From the NCBI GenBank assembly GCA_027924585.1, contig BSBM01000191.1:1984001-2048000 (forward strand): 64,000 nucleotides of DNA, read 5' to 3'. The DNA comes from Larix kaempferi (Eukaryota > Streptophyta > Pinopsida > Pinales > Pinaceae). Below the pieces are notes generated by a model. The model worked only from the letters and a program-made list of their open reading frames with translations, was not told the DNA's origin and searched no databases. Within the stretch, counting starts at the first letter, position 1. Each line of letters starts with the position of its first letter. This document shows positions 53,309 to 64,000 of the stretch, in pieces. The position numbers and the translations under genes were made by a program.

Positions 53309-55077
53309 TGTAATGTCCCCATTCAAATAAGTGCATAGTAAGACAATCCCATCAATCCTACTAGTTTCCTAGGTTGGATGGGCACATGTGGGATGGTAAT
53401 AAGGAAGCTAATAAATGATATTTAGACATTAGAGGGGTTCAAGCATTTAATAAATATGGTAAATAAATAAATTCAAGATAAATTCTAAGTGGCAAGTGGT
53501 TTTGGAGAGATATGGAGGTAGTGGGACCCACACTAGCTTGATTTTTCATAATACATGGTATCTTTCTTTTGCAAATTCGAATTAATGGGAATGTGAAAAC
53601 TCTTGGGTGAGTTGGTAAGTCATAACACATGTCATTGAGCATCTTAGGTCGAATTGGGAAGGATTGGTAACCTCCATGGAAGATAAAGAGTCAAAGTAGA
53701 AGTTTGTGGACACTTGGGCTAGATTCCCTAGCCCCTATGACACCAATGATGGAGCATCTATGACAACTATGACAAATTGCAGACCTGACCTCTGACATCT
53801 GACCACTATGACATGTCAGCACCAAAAATAGGCTCAAAGAAGGCGAATTTGGGAGTTGGAGAAGCCAAAGAGACTCAAAATCGAATTTGGGAGAAGATGG
53901 AAGGTTGGAACTAGGAGACAAGTGGCAAATGTGGAATATTTCCTAAATGAAAATCTATTGAATCTATTGAGAGAATTTCGACCCTTAGAAGGCTAATGTT
54001 GGTTATAAAATGTAGAAATGAATAATGAGAATGGCTTTTGATGATTTGAGAAAAATTGCATTTGTGAAGAGAGAGCTAGTGGATGACTAGTTTCTTGCCT
54101 TAGCCAATTTCGAGGGTGAAAGATTCCCATCCAAGTTGGTGTTTGGAGAGGCCACTCAGGTCTTTCATGGTGCTTTAATGGAGTTTGCATTTGCAGGTAG
54201 CAGCTACAGGAAGTTTCATGGTTTGGTTTAGTGCAGCACTTTCTCTCCACCGTTTCCAATTTTGAAGGCATATTCGTGCTCCTTGAGGGAGGGTGTTTTT
54301 GGTGAGCACTTGTGCTTCTTGAGAGAGCTTCTCATTATATATTTATGATTGTAATAGCTTCATATCCTCTGTTATTGATATTCAGAAAGTCTCAGGTCGA
54401 AATACCCACTGGTTGTATGCAAAACTATTGATTAATGAGCAAACAATGTCCATTTCCCCAAAGCATTGATGTATGACACTATAATGTTGATTATTTCGAA
54501 TGGATGGATGATTCTCTGATATATTTGTGATAAATATATTGCCATGGATGTCTTCTACAAGTTTCATGTACTGTACTTGAGAATTTGAAGCATTTTTACT
54601 CAGTTTAGTTGTATTGGGAGGTGAAATAGTGCCATTTCCCCAAGGGTCGAATTGGTGGTTTTTGCTGTTGAATGTGAGAGAGTTAGAACAGTAGTAAAAA
54701 TAAATTAATGGTGCATATGAGACCTTAATCACATACTTAACACATTATATACCTCTGTTCATAAATTTGTGGGAGTTTGGAGGCATTTGGAAGGCCATTT
54801 GCAGTGTTACCCGGGGGAGATTTGATGCACAAATTACTAGTCAAAATTACATATATTGATTAGAATACAAATCAAGTTTGCAGCAGTATTTGGAGGGCCA
54901 TAAAACATCCCTGAACCTGATATTCAAGTCTAAATACCATTCATACACTCCTACAGAAGATTTGGGAGCATTTGGGTTGATTTGGAGGTCAAAACAGTAA
55001 AACTAGTCAAAGGTCGAAATTGGGAAAAAAAGTGAAAAATTGGGCATTTTAATAAAATTTGAAAAAGGGATATTACA
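53309..55077 (+). mobile_element. Solo LTR, 1.77 kb, TSD ACAGT
   Basis: Starts TGTAATGTCCCC and ends GGGATATTACA (ends inverted: TGTAAT/ATTACA), flanked by a perfect ACAGT duplication (53304-53308 and 55078-55082). TATAAA at 54004-54009. It is unrelated to the long TGTT...ACA family. The TGTAATGTCCC start is typical, to my recollection, of conifer gypsy-type LTRs. No coding region, so it is a solo LTR. Confidence 0.85.
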
Positions 55078-55082
55078 ACAGT

Positions 55083-55528
55083 AAACATTGTCCAGGCGTA
55101 TATGTGTCTATTTGTTCTATCAACATACCAAAATAACAAAAATACCATAGCTGGAAGAGCAAGTGAAAGTTAAAGACAATTTTTTGGTGCAAAGTATCAT
55201 CCGTTGCAAGTCCTTTCATGTACTAAAATGGCTGCTAGGAAATGCAGGTCTTTGAAATGCTAACAAGACAGTAAAATGTGTGCTAAGAATTGTAAGATGC
55301 AACCCACCAACCAATGTAAAATGCCCATTGGGAAATGTAGATGCTCGAAATGCTGACATGACATAGGATAACAATAGTCACTGGAACATGTTTTCTAGTT
55401 TCCTTGTGCAAGAAAAATGTCTTTTTTTTTGCTTGTCCACATTTCTACATGCATGCAGAAAGGGTAACTATTGGTTCTCAAGTACATGTTCCTACACAAT
55501 GTGTGCAGACTATAGTCAAAGAAATGAG
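55083..55528. other. No gene seen
   Basis: Non-coding, between the solo LTR and a duplicated segment. Confidence 0.35.
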
Positions 55529-55800
55529 CAAAATATATAGAGGAGAAGACTTCATTAATATAAACATTGCAAACCATTGTTGTTTGAACACTAAAAACAT
55601 AAAATGTGCAAAGAACATAACCATAATCTCTTGTTGGAAAGGAAAAGAAACTTCTCAAATATATAGAGGAGAAGACTTCACTAATATGAACATTGAACAT
55701 TGGAAACCATTGTTGTTTAACACTAAAAACATAAAAATGTGCAAAGAAGATAACCATAATTTCTTGTTGGAAAGGAAAAGAAACTTCTCAAGGTGTCAAC
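55529..55800. repeat. Tandem duplication, about 137-bp units
   Basis: AATATATAGAGGAGAAGACT... through ...GGAAAAGAAACTTCTCA occurs twice, with a partial third start near 55863 (AGAGGGAGAAGACTTCATTAATG). Confidence 0.9.
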
Positions 55801-56558
55801 TGGTCTTTGTGTGTTTGTAACAACCTACATATTTAGTTAGATATTTGTATATATATACACATAGAGGGAGAAGACTTCATTAATGGCATGTAAAAAATCT
55901 AATTATATTTGTTTTTGAAAAATCTTAAAGGTTAGATTCCCAGCCGCCTATACCATCCCATCAATTTTGAAAAGGTTTCAAGATATTATTTTAGGAAAGG
56001 AAAGGCATTTGAATATAAAAGCTTAATTCTTTTTCATTTATTTCTAAATTGATTAAATTTTTTAAGCTTGTGGAGTGGCATGATTTCAATATTCTAATTT
56101 GAGATTCGACATGTTACTTTGTTTTGACAGGGCAAGGTGCATTAGCTAAATTATATGAAAAGATTCCTCCAGGTGAAGCAATTTTCAGAAATCCTTTTCT
56201 TTTATTCATTTATATTTTGTCTTATAATCACAATTCTTCTTTTCAGGTTTTTTTTTAAATCATTAAAAGAGTAGTTATGATAAAGAGAACCATCGAAACC
56301 ATTCAACACAAATATATGTTATTGTTGAAGGATCACTATGAAGGATATTGCTCCATAATTTAATGCCTGCAAAGATATCACCAATCACATTTTTTTATGC
56401 ATGGAAATATGGAAGTCAAGTGTGCCACAAGTGAAAGAGAAACCTCCGAGACTCCATTCACTGCCACTTCATAGAAGCTATCATGAATTGAACAGAATTT
56501 TAATGGAAATGCCACATATTGCTCGCTAGTGGAGAAAAGGATGTTATAGCTGGGGAAA

Positions 56559-56722
56559 CAAATGGATCAAAGCTAAGGAGAGATTATTCTGTTGTAATGG
56601 AACATAGTATTAATTTCTTCCCAGAACCTGTCAAGGACATACAAATGGATCAAAGCTAAGGAGAGATCATTCTGTTCTAATGGAACATAGTATTAATTTC
56701 TTCCGAGAACATGTCAAGGGCA
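56559..56722. repeat. Tandem duplication, about 82-bp units
   Basis: ACAAATGGATCAAAGCTAAGG... through ...GTCAAGGACAT occurs twice with about five differences. Confidence 0.9.
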
Positions 56723-57429
56723 TGTAACATCAATCTCTGAAGCAATGTTTAGACAGAGAAGACTTAATTAATGGCATGCCATTAAAGATAATTAGATAAT
56801 CAGAAATCCAGTTAAAGATATTTAGATTCCTGACATCCCATTAATGATATTCCAAGTAGTATAATGTGACATATAAAACATGCCATGGTGCATATTTATA
56901 TTAAAATATGAGGGTGTAGTTGAATGCAATGATGTTATGGAATATTGAAAAAAGAAAAGTAATCTTTTTGATAAACCTGTAATTAATATTCTATAATGTA
57001 TGACGAACCATCTCAGAAAATCAGTTGACCTGGAAAAAGAACTTATGAAAGCTTATATTGCAATTTTATATACAAAATTTTGAACTAAGGCGTAACTGTC
57101 TCCAACAAGGAAATTATCAGAAAATCTAAAAAATGGCATGTTAGCAGCACTAACTTTGCAATAAAAAATAGAAATTTTAGCCACATAGCTCAGAGCAACC
57201 CAAATATTTTTTATCCTAAAGAAACAACTATCTAAAAAAGGAAAATGTCACGAAATTTGTAATATTAGATGATAAAAGTGATCAAATGAAAAAACAATGT
57301 CGTTGATGGCACAAAAGTTACATAAAGAGGCTAGAAATGTTAAATATGATAGCCAAAGTTCACAATTGCAAAATAAACAAACAAACAAAAAATGAAATAA
57401 CCGTCTGCTAGAATGAAAATGCAAAGAAA

Positions 57430-57690
57430 GGGTTGAAAGCTAATTTTTTTATATCATTGAAAGAACTGAAAATGCAAAAAAAGAATTGAAAGCTAATTTT
57501 TTTATATCATTGAAAGAACTATCTGCAGAAAGGGAAATGCAAGAAAAATACAAAAATAATGGATGATAAACTGATAAATATGTAATATATTGACATTGAC
57601 AATAAACAAAACAAAATTATCTTAAAAATTATGTAATATGTAATATATTGACATTGACAATAAACAAAACAAAATTATCTTAAAAATTAT
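57430..57690. repeat. Two neighbouring tandem duplications
   Basis: TTGAAAGCTAATTTTTTTATATC... repeats with a period near 53 bp (57430-57525). ATGTAATATATTGACATTGACAA... repeats with a period near 62 bp (57575-57690). 57691-58416 has a further 29-bp duplication (57952-58010) and no confident exon. Confidence 0.85.
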
Positions 57691-58669
57691 GTAAGATCGC
57701 ATCCTACTAAATCATACAGCTGTAGTCTCAGCATCTATTTCTGAAATCCAACAAAGGAAAACATTAATCCCCTCACAATTAGAATTTTTTAATAGGGTTT
57801 CACATCCCGAGGAACAAAATTTCTTATGGGAATATTCATTTTAAAATCTAAAATTAGCACCAATAGAAGACCAATCCCATTGAATTGATTTTCAAACAGA
57901 AAGCTAGATGTCCATAGCCAAATAAAGAAAATCCCAAAAGAGTACCCTAGAACGAAATTTCTACTGGATATTTTCTGCAAACGAAATTTCTACGGGATAT
58001 TTTCTGCAAAATTCAAAGGACCAAAATTTTATGAAAACCTCACAACACTGGAAAAGTTGAGCAAGATTCGAGAGAATCTTACTTTGAAATCTCATAAATT
58101 TTCTGAACTCGGATTTCATCCTAGCCATCAGTGTCATTATGTATTCTCTTAGTTCCAAAAATAGCAACAGGAACAACAGTAGGAGGAGGCATGGTAACTC
58201 TACTGGAGCTCATCCAAATAACTTCTCTTGTGGCATTTTCGCTCTACATATTGATTAGTATATGTTAAGAAAAAGAGAAACGAAAATGGCATCCCACAAG
58301 CACGGTAATATTGTTCAGAATGCTGAAATGTGCCTTCATGCATCCATAAACGTTTCAAAGTCCAAGCATAACAATCAAATGCATAATAATGTTAACTAAT
58401 AAAATTGCAGCTTTACCTCTTTGCAGGTATTGCCAATTGCACCACTCAGAACCCGCCTTGATAACGCATGAAGAGAAATTGTTAGCAGTTTACGACCATG
58501 GGATCTAGTCTCATGAGATACATCTGAATCACTTTCTTCAGCAGCGGATCTCTTACATGGAGAGAACTTGGTGTCATAGAACTTTGATTCAATATTGAAC
58601 TTGATGTGGCAGACAGCATTAGGGAAAGAAAGCCAAGTAGCATTAGCTCTGTTCCACAAGAAGTTGCCA

Positions 58670-59334
58670 ATTAAATGAAAATATATTTAAAAACACCTAA
58701 TCTGGAGATGAAAATGCCGAAATAGGATGAACTTTTAGAATATCGCAGCCAAAACTAATAAATTGTGATGTCTATTATGATATTGAAACTCTTATCATCA
58801 AAACCAGATGGAAATAAAAAGAATCTATAAATTATTTCTTGATGAAAACACTTATTATTTCTTGATGAGAACACTTGAAAGTTAGACATTTAATTGGGCT
58901 CAGAGTCTCATTCATTTATAGCTTAGTATGGAGAGATGTGACCAATGAGGTGAGTTAATGTAAGGCTAATCTCATGTAAGCTTTTCATATTAAATTTATT
59001 TTTAAAATAATAATAACAATATGTCATTTAATATTATTCAACGATCTTATACAACACTATTTTAGATTCATTTAAATCTGGGATTTTAAGGGATAAAATC
59101 TTTCCATATAAAGTTCAAATCTTTTCTCAAGTTTTTATATAGTTAAAAAAAGTTTACACTTCTAAGAATTTCATCTTTCAACACTTACACTTACACTTGA
59201 GAAATGCAAATTTAAAATAAATCTAAACTGATATTAATGATCAACCCGATATATCTATCTTACAATGAGAATGTATCAATTTGTTAACAACATTGCTCTA
59301 AGCTCCCAAGTAAAAAATTTGAATAAAAGAAAAC
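58670..59334. other. MLO-like intron 2, no other gene
   Basis: AT-rich intron sequence between exons C and B. Confidence 0.5.
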
Positions 59335-59374
59335 CTGATTTCATCTTCTCCACTGCTTCAAAGAGAGGCTTCCG

Positions 59375-59598
59375 TTTGGTTTTATGCAGCCACTGCAAGA
59401 ACAAAATATTTCATAAAAGGTAAAATGTACCACAAACAAGAACCTCACTGACATGAAGCATGAAGACAGGAAGCCCCTACACAACTTTTGGTTTTATGCA
59501 GCCACTGCAAGAACAAAATATTTCATAAAAGGTAAAATGTACCACAAACAAGAACCTCGCTGACATGAAGCATGAAGACGGGAAGCCCCTACACAACT
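59375..59598. repeat. 112-bp tandem duplication overlapping an MLO exon edge
   Basis: TTTGGTTTTATGCAGCCACT... through ...CCCCTACACAACTT occurs at 59375-59486 and 59487-59598 with two differences. It copies the first 18 nt of exon B and its acceptor site, creating a decoy 3' splice site upstream of the real one. Confidence 0.9.
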
Positions 59599-59599
59599 T

Positions 59600-60808
59600 A
59601 CATGACCAAAAAAAATAGTAGTTGAATCATTAAAAAGGAATTGTTGAATAAAATTCCATTGATGTCAAATTCACTCTAGATATTGATAGAAAATCCTCTC
59701 CTCTCAAAAGAGCTAATAACAAAGGAGCCACTAGTTTCGAATCATTTGATTTGACTGTTGAATTTGAATACATAATGATCCGAGAGATTGTGCATACAAC
59801 TTAGCGAAGAAAAGATAAAGGAACATTTATCTGACTCATCAATATAATGTCTATCCAGAAGATAGTTTCAGCTATCTCTAACAACAAAACCCTTTGTAGT
59901 TGTCTGGAATAAACAATCTTCTTACGGACAAAACAGTAACTGTTATGGCATAGACAGGATCAAACTAATGAATTAAACGCTAAAGTTTGCAATATACAGA
60001 AAACCCATCCACCGCAGAGACTGTTGTCGTTATACAGAAAATCCACCCGCCACAGAGATTGTTGTCATTTATATTTAGAAAGATGTCTTGGTCGCTGGCA
60101 TTTACGCTATTGCATATTGATGTCATTCTTTAAAGATAAATTTCCAAGGCTACTAGGTATGGCTTCATTCAATTGCGGCTCTCAGAGCTAGGGATGTTCA
60201 AGGAATAGTTATCCTTGGGACCTGGCACCTAAGGCAAAGGAAGTTCATATTATGTAATGCAAACCCCAATCTTAAGGTGTGTTTCTAAAAACTATTTCCA
60301 AAAAAATGAGTGGGAACTTTCTTTAAGTAAAGATCACAAGAAAACACGGATTTACTATGTAACTAGTGGGTGTTGAGCGAAGAAAACAATTTAGGGTGGG
60401 TTGGCTTCTATTGCCGGTTATCATAAACTACATACTTATCACAAACAAATAGTATTTCGCATTGGCAGGTTATTGCTCAATAAAAAACAATGTCGATTAA
60501 CACAAACCAACTATGGAAGTCTCGTGTAAGATGTGAATGGAAATGCGAGGGAAATCACTGAAACAATAATAATCTTCACACTGTGAGAAAAGTAAGGTCA
60601 TCAACAGAGATCAGATCTCTACATGGGTATTTTCCTAAACAATAAATTTCAGCAATGCCACTTAAATTTAGACATCCGAAGTTGATTGCACACAAACACA
60701 TGAATATCTATACACCGTTTTTGGCATCCATAAGTTTTCATGTTGAGATAACCAATTTGTGGGAATTCAGTTTGGCATAAGGATAAATGAAAATGAGAAT
60801 GTGCTTAC
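59600..60808. other. MLO-like intron 1, no other gene
   Basis: No coding or element ends recognised. Confidence 0.45.
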
Positions 60809-60926
60809 TCTACTTAAATGGTGTATAGAACGTTCTATTATGAGTGAAAGAACCACAAACACTGTCAAAACAATGGCGACTGACCATGTTAGTGTCAAGG
60901 CCAGTGACCTTGGCTCATCTGGGCTG

Positions 60927-62140
60927 CTGCGAAAAAGGCTTATGACACTACACAAAGCAGAAGTTAAGGATAAGGAAGCAAACCTCTAAAACACGAAAAT
61001 TGCAATACAGGAATATGACCTGAAACTCGAACAGGAGAACATGTGTGAATAGAAGATGCTTAATAACGTGATCAATCCATGTGCCGAGACATATGCTCCA
61101 ACCTTCGACCATACCCACAAACTAATAAATTTACATATGTGTTGTGCCTTATCAACTGATCACTTCACATTATAATTTTCACGACCACACTGTGTTTCTT
61201 TTACAACAATAAGCTCTACTCACTAACCTACAAAAAGCGATGGCAGTGGCCGTAAAATGGAAGACCAGTAGGCCAAAATACAAAACTGCCTACAAATTAC
61301 AACAACCACTACATGTTTTTTCTACTTAGCCATTTCGGAACACCATTGGGATCACTAGCAAATAACGAACATCACTTTACCCATAACGAACATCACTCTA
61401 CCCATATGCCAGAGCAGCACTTGCAGTAACAATGTTGGATTTAAGACATAAAGTAAACTCTACTTTCAGGGAGAGCTTTTGTTGGAACACCTATGCTAGG
61501 AACATATGCATATCTAACAAGACCGGCTGGATATGGAAACCCAATCACAGAGTCCCCAAGCACAGAGAAAGACCGATAGCTTATTATTGCAGAGGAAGCA
61601 GAGAAAGCAACAAAAACAGAGCAAGCATAAGTATAATTCCAAGCATCGGAGGCGATAAAAGCCTAAAAGTAATCATCCCTACCCATTTTAGCTTTCCTTC
61701 GCTCAGGGACAGAGCTTGCTACTATACTATATAATGCTCGTGTTGGTGCTTTCGAAACTGCGTGGCATATGTAAATGGAACTTCATATACTCAATCATCT
61801 GCATATACCTGTGTGGGGTCTGCCTTGTCCCCAAGCCTCTGCTGTAAATTATGTCCTTATTTGGACACCCTTAGCAAAATTCCAATGCCAGAACATCAAA
61901 AAATCCATAGCAACCCGGTTGCTTGCACCAACAACCAGGAAACTGATAACCACCACTGCACCATAATTAGGGAAAAATGCCCAGGCACCAGGCCACAAGC
62001 ACAAACCGGCAGAAATCAACACGGAACCACCCGGTCACACCAGCTACAAGGCATGAGGTTACTATGGAAACATATGGTTAGAATGTCGACCCTCCTCACA
62101 TTGACAAGCAATTGCAGGGACACTTGGAGACAAAGATGCA
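60927..62140. other. No assignable gene
   Basis: Balanced composition at 61430-62110. On the minus strand 61470-61740 can be read as a hydrophobic stretch (SVFVAFSASSAIISYRSFSV, then LGDSVIGFPYPAGLVRYAYV), which could be part of a membrane protein, but I cannot place it in a family or define exon borders. Confidence 0.3.
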
Positions 62141-62340
62141 GAACATGGTAAAGGAAACTTCGAGAGAGTTGCGGAGGAGCCAAAGGCTGAGAAAATACAA
62201 GCCATAGAACATGGTAGAGGAAACTTCGAGAGAGTTGCGGAGGAGCCAAAGGCTGAGAAAATACAAGCCATAGAACATGGTAGAGGAAACTTCGAGAGGG
62301 TTGCGGAGGATCCGAAGGCTGAGAAAATACAAGCCATAGC
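62141..62340 (-). repeat. 66-bp repeat, three units, in-frame
   Basis: Units start near 62141, 62207 and 62273 (GAACATGGTAGAGGAAACTTC...). The period is 22 codons, so the minus-strand frame reads MACIFSAFGSSATLSKFPLP-CS three times. The frame over 62062-62562 has no ATG at its start (TTG only), so I do not call a gene. Confidence 0.85.
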
Positions 62341-62424
62341 AAATCCAACGAATTTTTTTTTCTGGCGAGTTCTGCCGTAGAGGACAAAGCCCATGTGAAT
62401 ATTAATTTCAACCATTATTACATG

Positions 62425-62580
62425 CACCAGTGGCTTACGAGAGCCCGCCGCCGGGGCCTGGGGCACGACGCCCCAGGAATACGTCACAGGCATGGAACCC
62501 AACACGGAGCCAATAAAAAGACAAATAAATACGATTTTAACATTTTTATTTAATTCATACAAAAATCACACTATAGCTAA
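62425..62580. repeat. GC-rich then AT-rich segment, copy 2
   Basis: Similar to 50130-50280; see there. Here the GC core is extended (GGGGCACGACGCCCC palindrome). Confidence 0.6.
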
Positions 62581-63240
62581 ACTTTGGAAAAATAAAAAAT
62601 AAATATGCTTGAACATCAAACTAATCCACCTTCACGAATACTATATGTCAGGGACATAAAAATTTCAATGCCACATAATAACCTGTGTTGTGGAGACACT
62701 TCTAGACACTACCATTGGCTCATTACCAGATACCTTATTAACTCTGTTTTTCTGTTACATCTATTTAATTCCCTGTATTTGTATTTTTTATTTATTTATG
62801 TAAAAAAAACAAAACTAAAACTTAAATCATATAATTTCCTGATAACTTGTATTATTTATTTGTGCGAAAAACCAAACTTAGCTCAGTGTGTGAGGTTACC
62901 ACACAACATAAAAGAGGAGGATTGTATTTTATATATATATAAAGTGGACAGAAGAGTTTAGAATCTTTAGATGTTCTTGTGAAATGTAGAGTCAACTAAC
63001 TTCAAATCATTTATAATATATATTCAAATTCTATATTTCTATGTTGTAATTTGTTTTTTCTTATTCTTAGTTGTGATGTAATTGATTTAATATATATTAA
63101 ATTGGGATTATTGTTGTAAGAAATATAATGATTTTGTTATATAAATAATAATAATAATAAAAGATTAAATTACACCCAAGAAATGGATTTTTTATGATAA
63201 CAAGAGAGCATTTTTTGTATGAGTAGCATCCCAAGTTACT
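62581..63240. other. No gene seen
   Basis: AT-rich, with TATATATA and AATAATAAT runs. Confidence 0.4.
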
Positions 63241-63619
63241 ATCAATTTTGATGGACAATGAGAAATTATTTTTGAAAGGGACCTTGGAGAAGCAACCAAT
63301 AACCACACTAAAGCTCTCACTCTATATCGAGGGATTAAAACTCTAGGATCCAAGATGGATTAGGAACTTGTTCCTCGTTGGAGACTTTGCGATCATCATT
63401 AGATATCTACGACAAGCCCATATTTTGTCATATAGCATCTTGGTAAGGCTCATTGTAAGATTACAATTAGAGGCAAGGAGATTTGATTCGATTGAGTATT
63501 TCCATGTGGAAAGAGCTTGTAGTTACCAAAAGAGAGATCATCTAGCCAATGAGGCTTCTCGCTTGAAGGTGGGGAAGCTTAGAACAAAAGATGGAATTAA
63601 TCTTTCAATCATCCCTTAA
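63241..63619 (+). pseudogene. LINE-type RNase H fragment
   Basis: ATNNHTKALTLYRGIKTLGS, then after a frame change FLVGDFAIIIRYLRQAHILS, and FHVERACSYQKRDHLANEAS. This follows the RNase H-like domain of plant LINEs and related reading frames ('N.AE..A...GL', 'EGDS..ii..i', 'F.HV.R..N..AD.LAN.as'). The stop TAA is at 63617-63619. Ser of the GDS block reads Phe here, and the two halves are out of frame, so it is a relic. Confidence 0.65.
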
Positions 63620-64000
63620 TTATATTATTGATGAATTCTCCAATGCATGTCAAGTGTGTCAAGCATGTTAAGTGGCCTTTCGAATTCAAGAAGGGACAAT
63701 GAGTTTTAATGTATTTTATCTCTCTGTTGTGCTCTCACACTTTAGACTTGAAGCCAGAGTGGTTTCATATGTCATTATTTGGTAATATGTTGGACACAAG
63801 TGAGATTTGATGGTGGCCTATGTGGTTTTCTATTTGAATTATGTCTAAACGCCTATAGATTTAGCTTTCTTTGAGGCCTAGTGAGTCAATTTCAGTGTTC
63901 TGGTGAAGATCCTCATCTTCAATTGCATTTTTTATGTTGATAGTGTCTGAGTAGCTATATTAATGCATGTGACGCGCCTCATTCTCACATGTGGCAGGAT
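63620..64000. other. No gene seen
   Basis: Sequence after the LINE relic, possibly its 3' part; it continues out of the window. Confidence 0.35.

Larger units (their letters stand above)
58417..60926 (-). pseudogene. MLO-like gene, three 5' exons with a frameshift
   Basis: MLO proteins are plant-specific seven-helix membrane proteins (some are powdery-mildew susceptibility factors). Exon A (60809 to about 60926): SLALTLTWSVAIVLTVFVVL then SLIIERSIHHLSR, first membrane helix; donor GTAAGC. Exon B (59335-59392): WLHKTKRKPLFEAVEKMKS; acceptor TTGCAG, donor GTTTTC. Exon C (58417-58648): ELMLLGFLSLMLSATSSSI, second helix, in phase with exon B. The family's Cys-rich loop that follows (SPCKRSA...GRKLL...RRVLSGAIGNTCKE) is only readable in another frame; the in-phase frame stops at DPMVVNC. 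One base lost, or two gained, inside exon C explains this. No in-frame ATG precedes exon A; TTTTTCGCAG at 60927 may be an acceptor, implying an upstream exon. Exons for helices 3-7 and the calmodulin site were not found. Probably a pseudogene, unless a sequencing error caused the shift. Confidence 0.75.

Noticed and set aside
55395-55820. 138- and 120-codon frames on opposite strands
   Set aside because: Come from a tandem duplication; no family signal.
57961-58180. Further MLO exon (frame with FGTKRIHND...DEIR)
   Set aside because: Only a vague likeness to the loop after helix 3, with a stop inside and no clear splice borders.
62016-62562. 166-codon minus-strand frame as a gene
   Set aside because: No ATG at the start, core is a triplicated 66-bp unit, no recognised domain.
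1-64000. CRISPR arrays, rRNA genes, intact tRNA genes, bacterial operons
   Set aside because: Nothing of this kind seen; tRNA-like sequence is limited to the degenerate ends of the palindrome at 2404-3183.

Overview
The window is nuclear DNA from a land plant with a very large, repeat-packed genome, most likely a gymnosperm (conifer-like). Grounds: a chloroplast DEG1/DegP1-type protease gene whose introns are tens of kilobases long, plant MLO and universal-stress-protein exons, and a nested pile of old LTR, hAT, CACTA, copia and LINE sequences. The lineage is inferred; no marker fixes the species.

Three host genes are seen in part, all on the minus strand. (1) DEG1: exon 1 (45654-46117), exon 2 (44864-44986) and exon 3 (23977-24148) join in frame into 253 residues carrying the transit peptide and the catalytic His and Asp. 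Intron 2 is 20.7 kb, and the intron after exon 3 runs off the left edge (at least 23.9 kb), so 1-23976 is probably intron too. (2) A universal stress protein first exon (49562-49760) with no recognisable second exon. (3) MLO-like exons (58417-60926) with a frameshift in the third; probably a pseudogene.

Layout. 1-1619: Ptta/En/Spm-type transposase relic. 2404-3650: two inverted-repeat structures. 4363-9915: minus-strand copia remnant (3' LTR, minisatellites, RNase H) with a CACTA element (4824-7855, 3-bp TSD) inside its LTR. 9916-20429: three long LTRs of one superfamily and a hAT transposase relic, nested. 20856-23328: another LTR-like unit. 24149-44863 (DEG1 intron 2): two short hAT elements with perfect 8-bp TSDs (25852-27252, 42209-43299), a long hAT transposase relic split by a solo LTR (30457-34376) and cut near its right end by another (36451-41438), a copia integrase relic and a 186-bp hairpin. 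46.2-64 kb: LINE relics, a 1.77-kb solo LTR (53309-55077) and many two-copy tandem duplications.

The most unusual signal is in the long LTR family (3.3-5.0 kb units, TGTT...ACA, 5-bp TSDs). An AATAAA is followed about 8 nt later by two adjacent hairpins, and a separate double hairpin is reiterated. Stem sequences differ between copies but pairing is kept, which suggests selected RNA structure. No internal coding region of this family is in the window.
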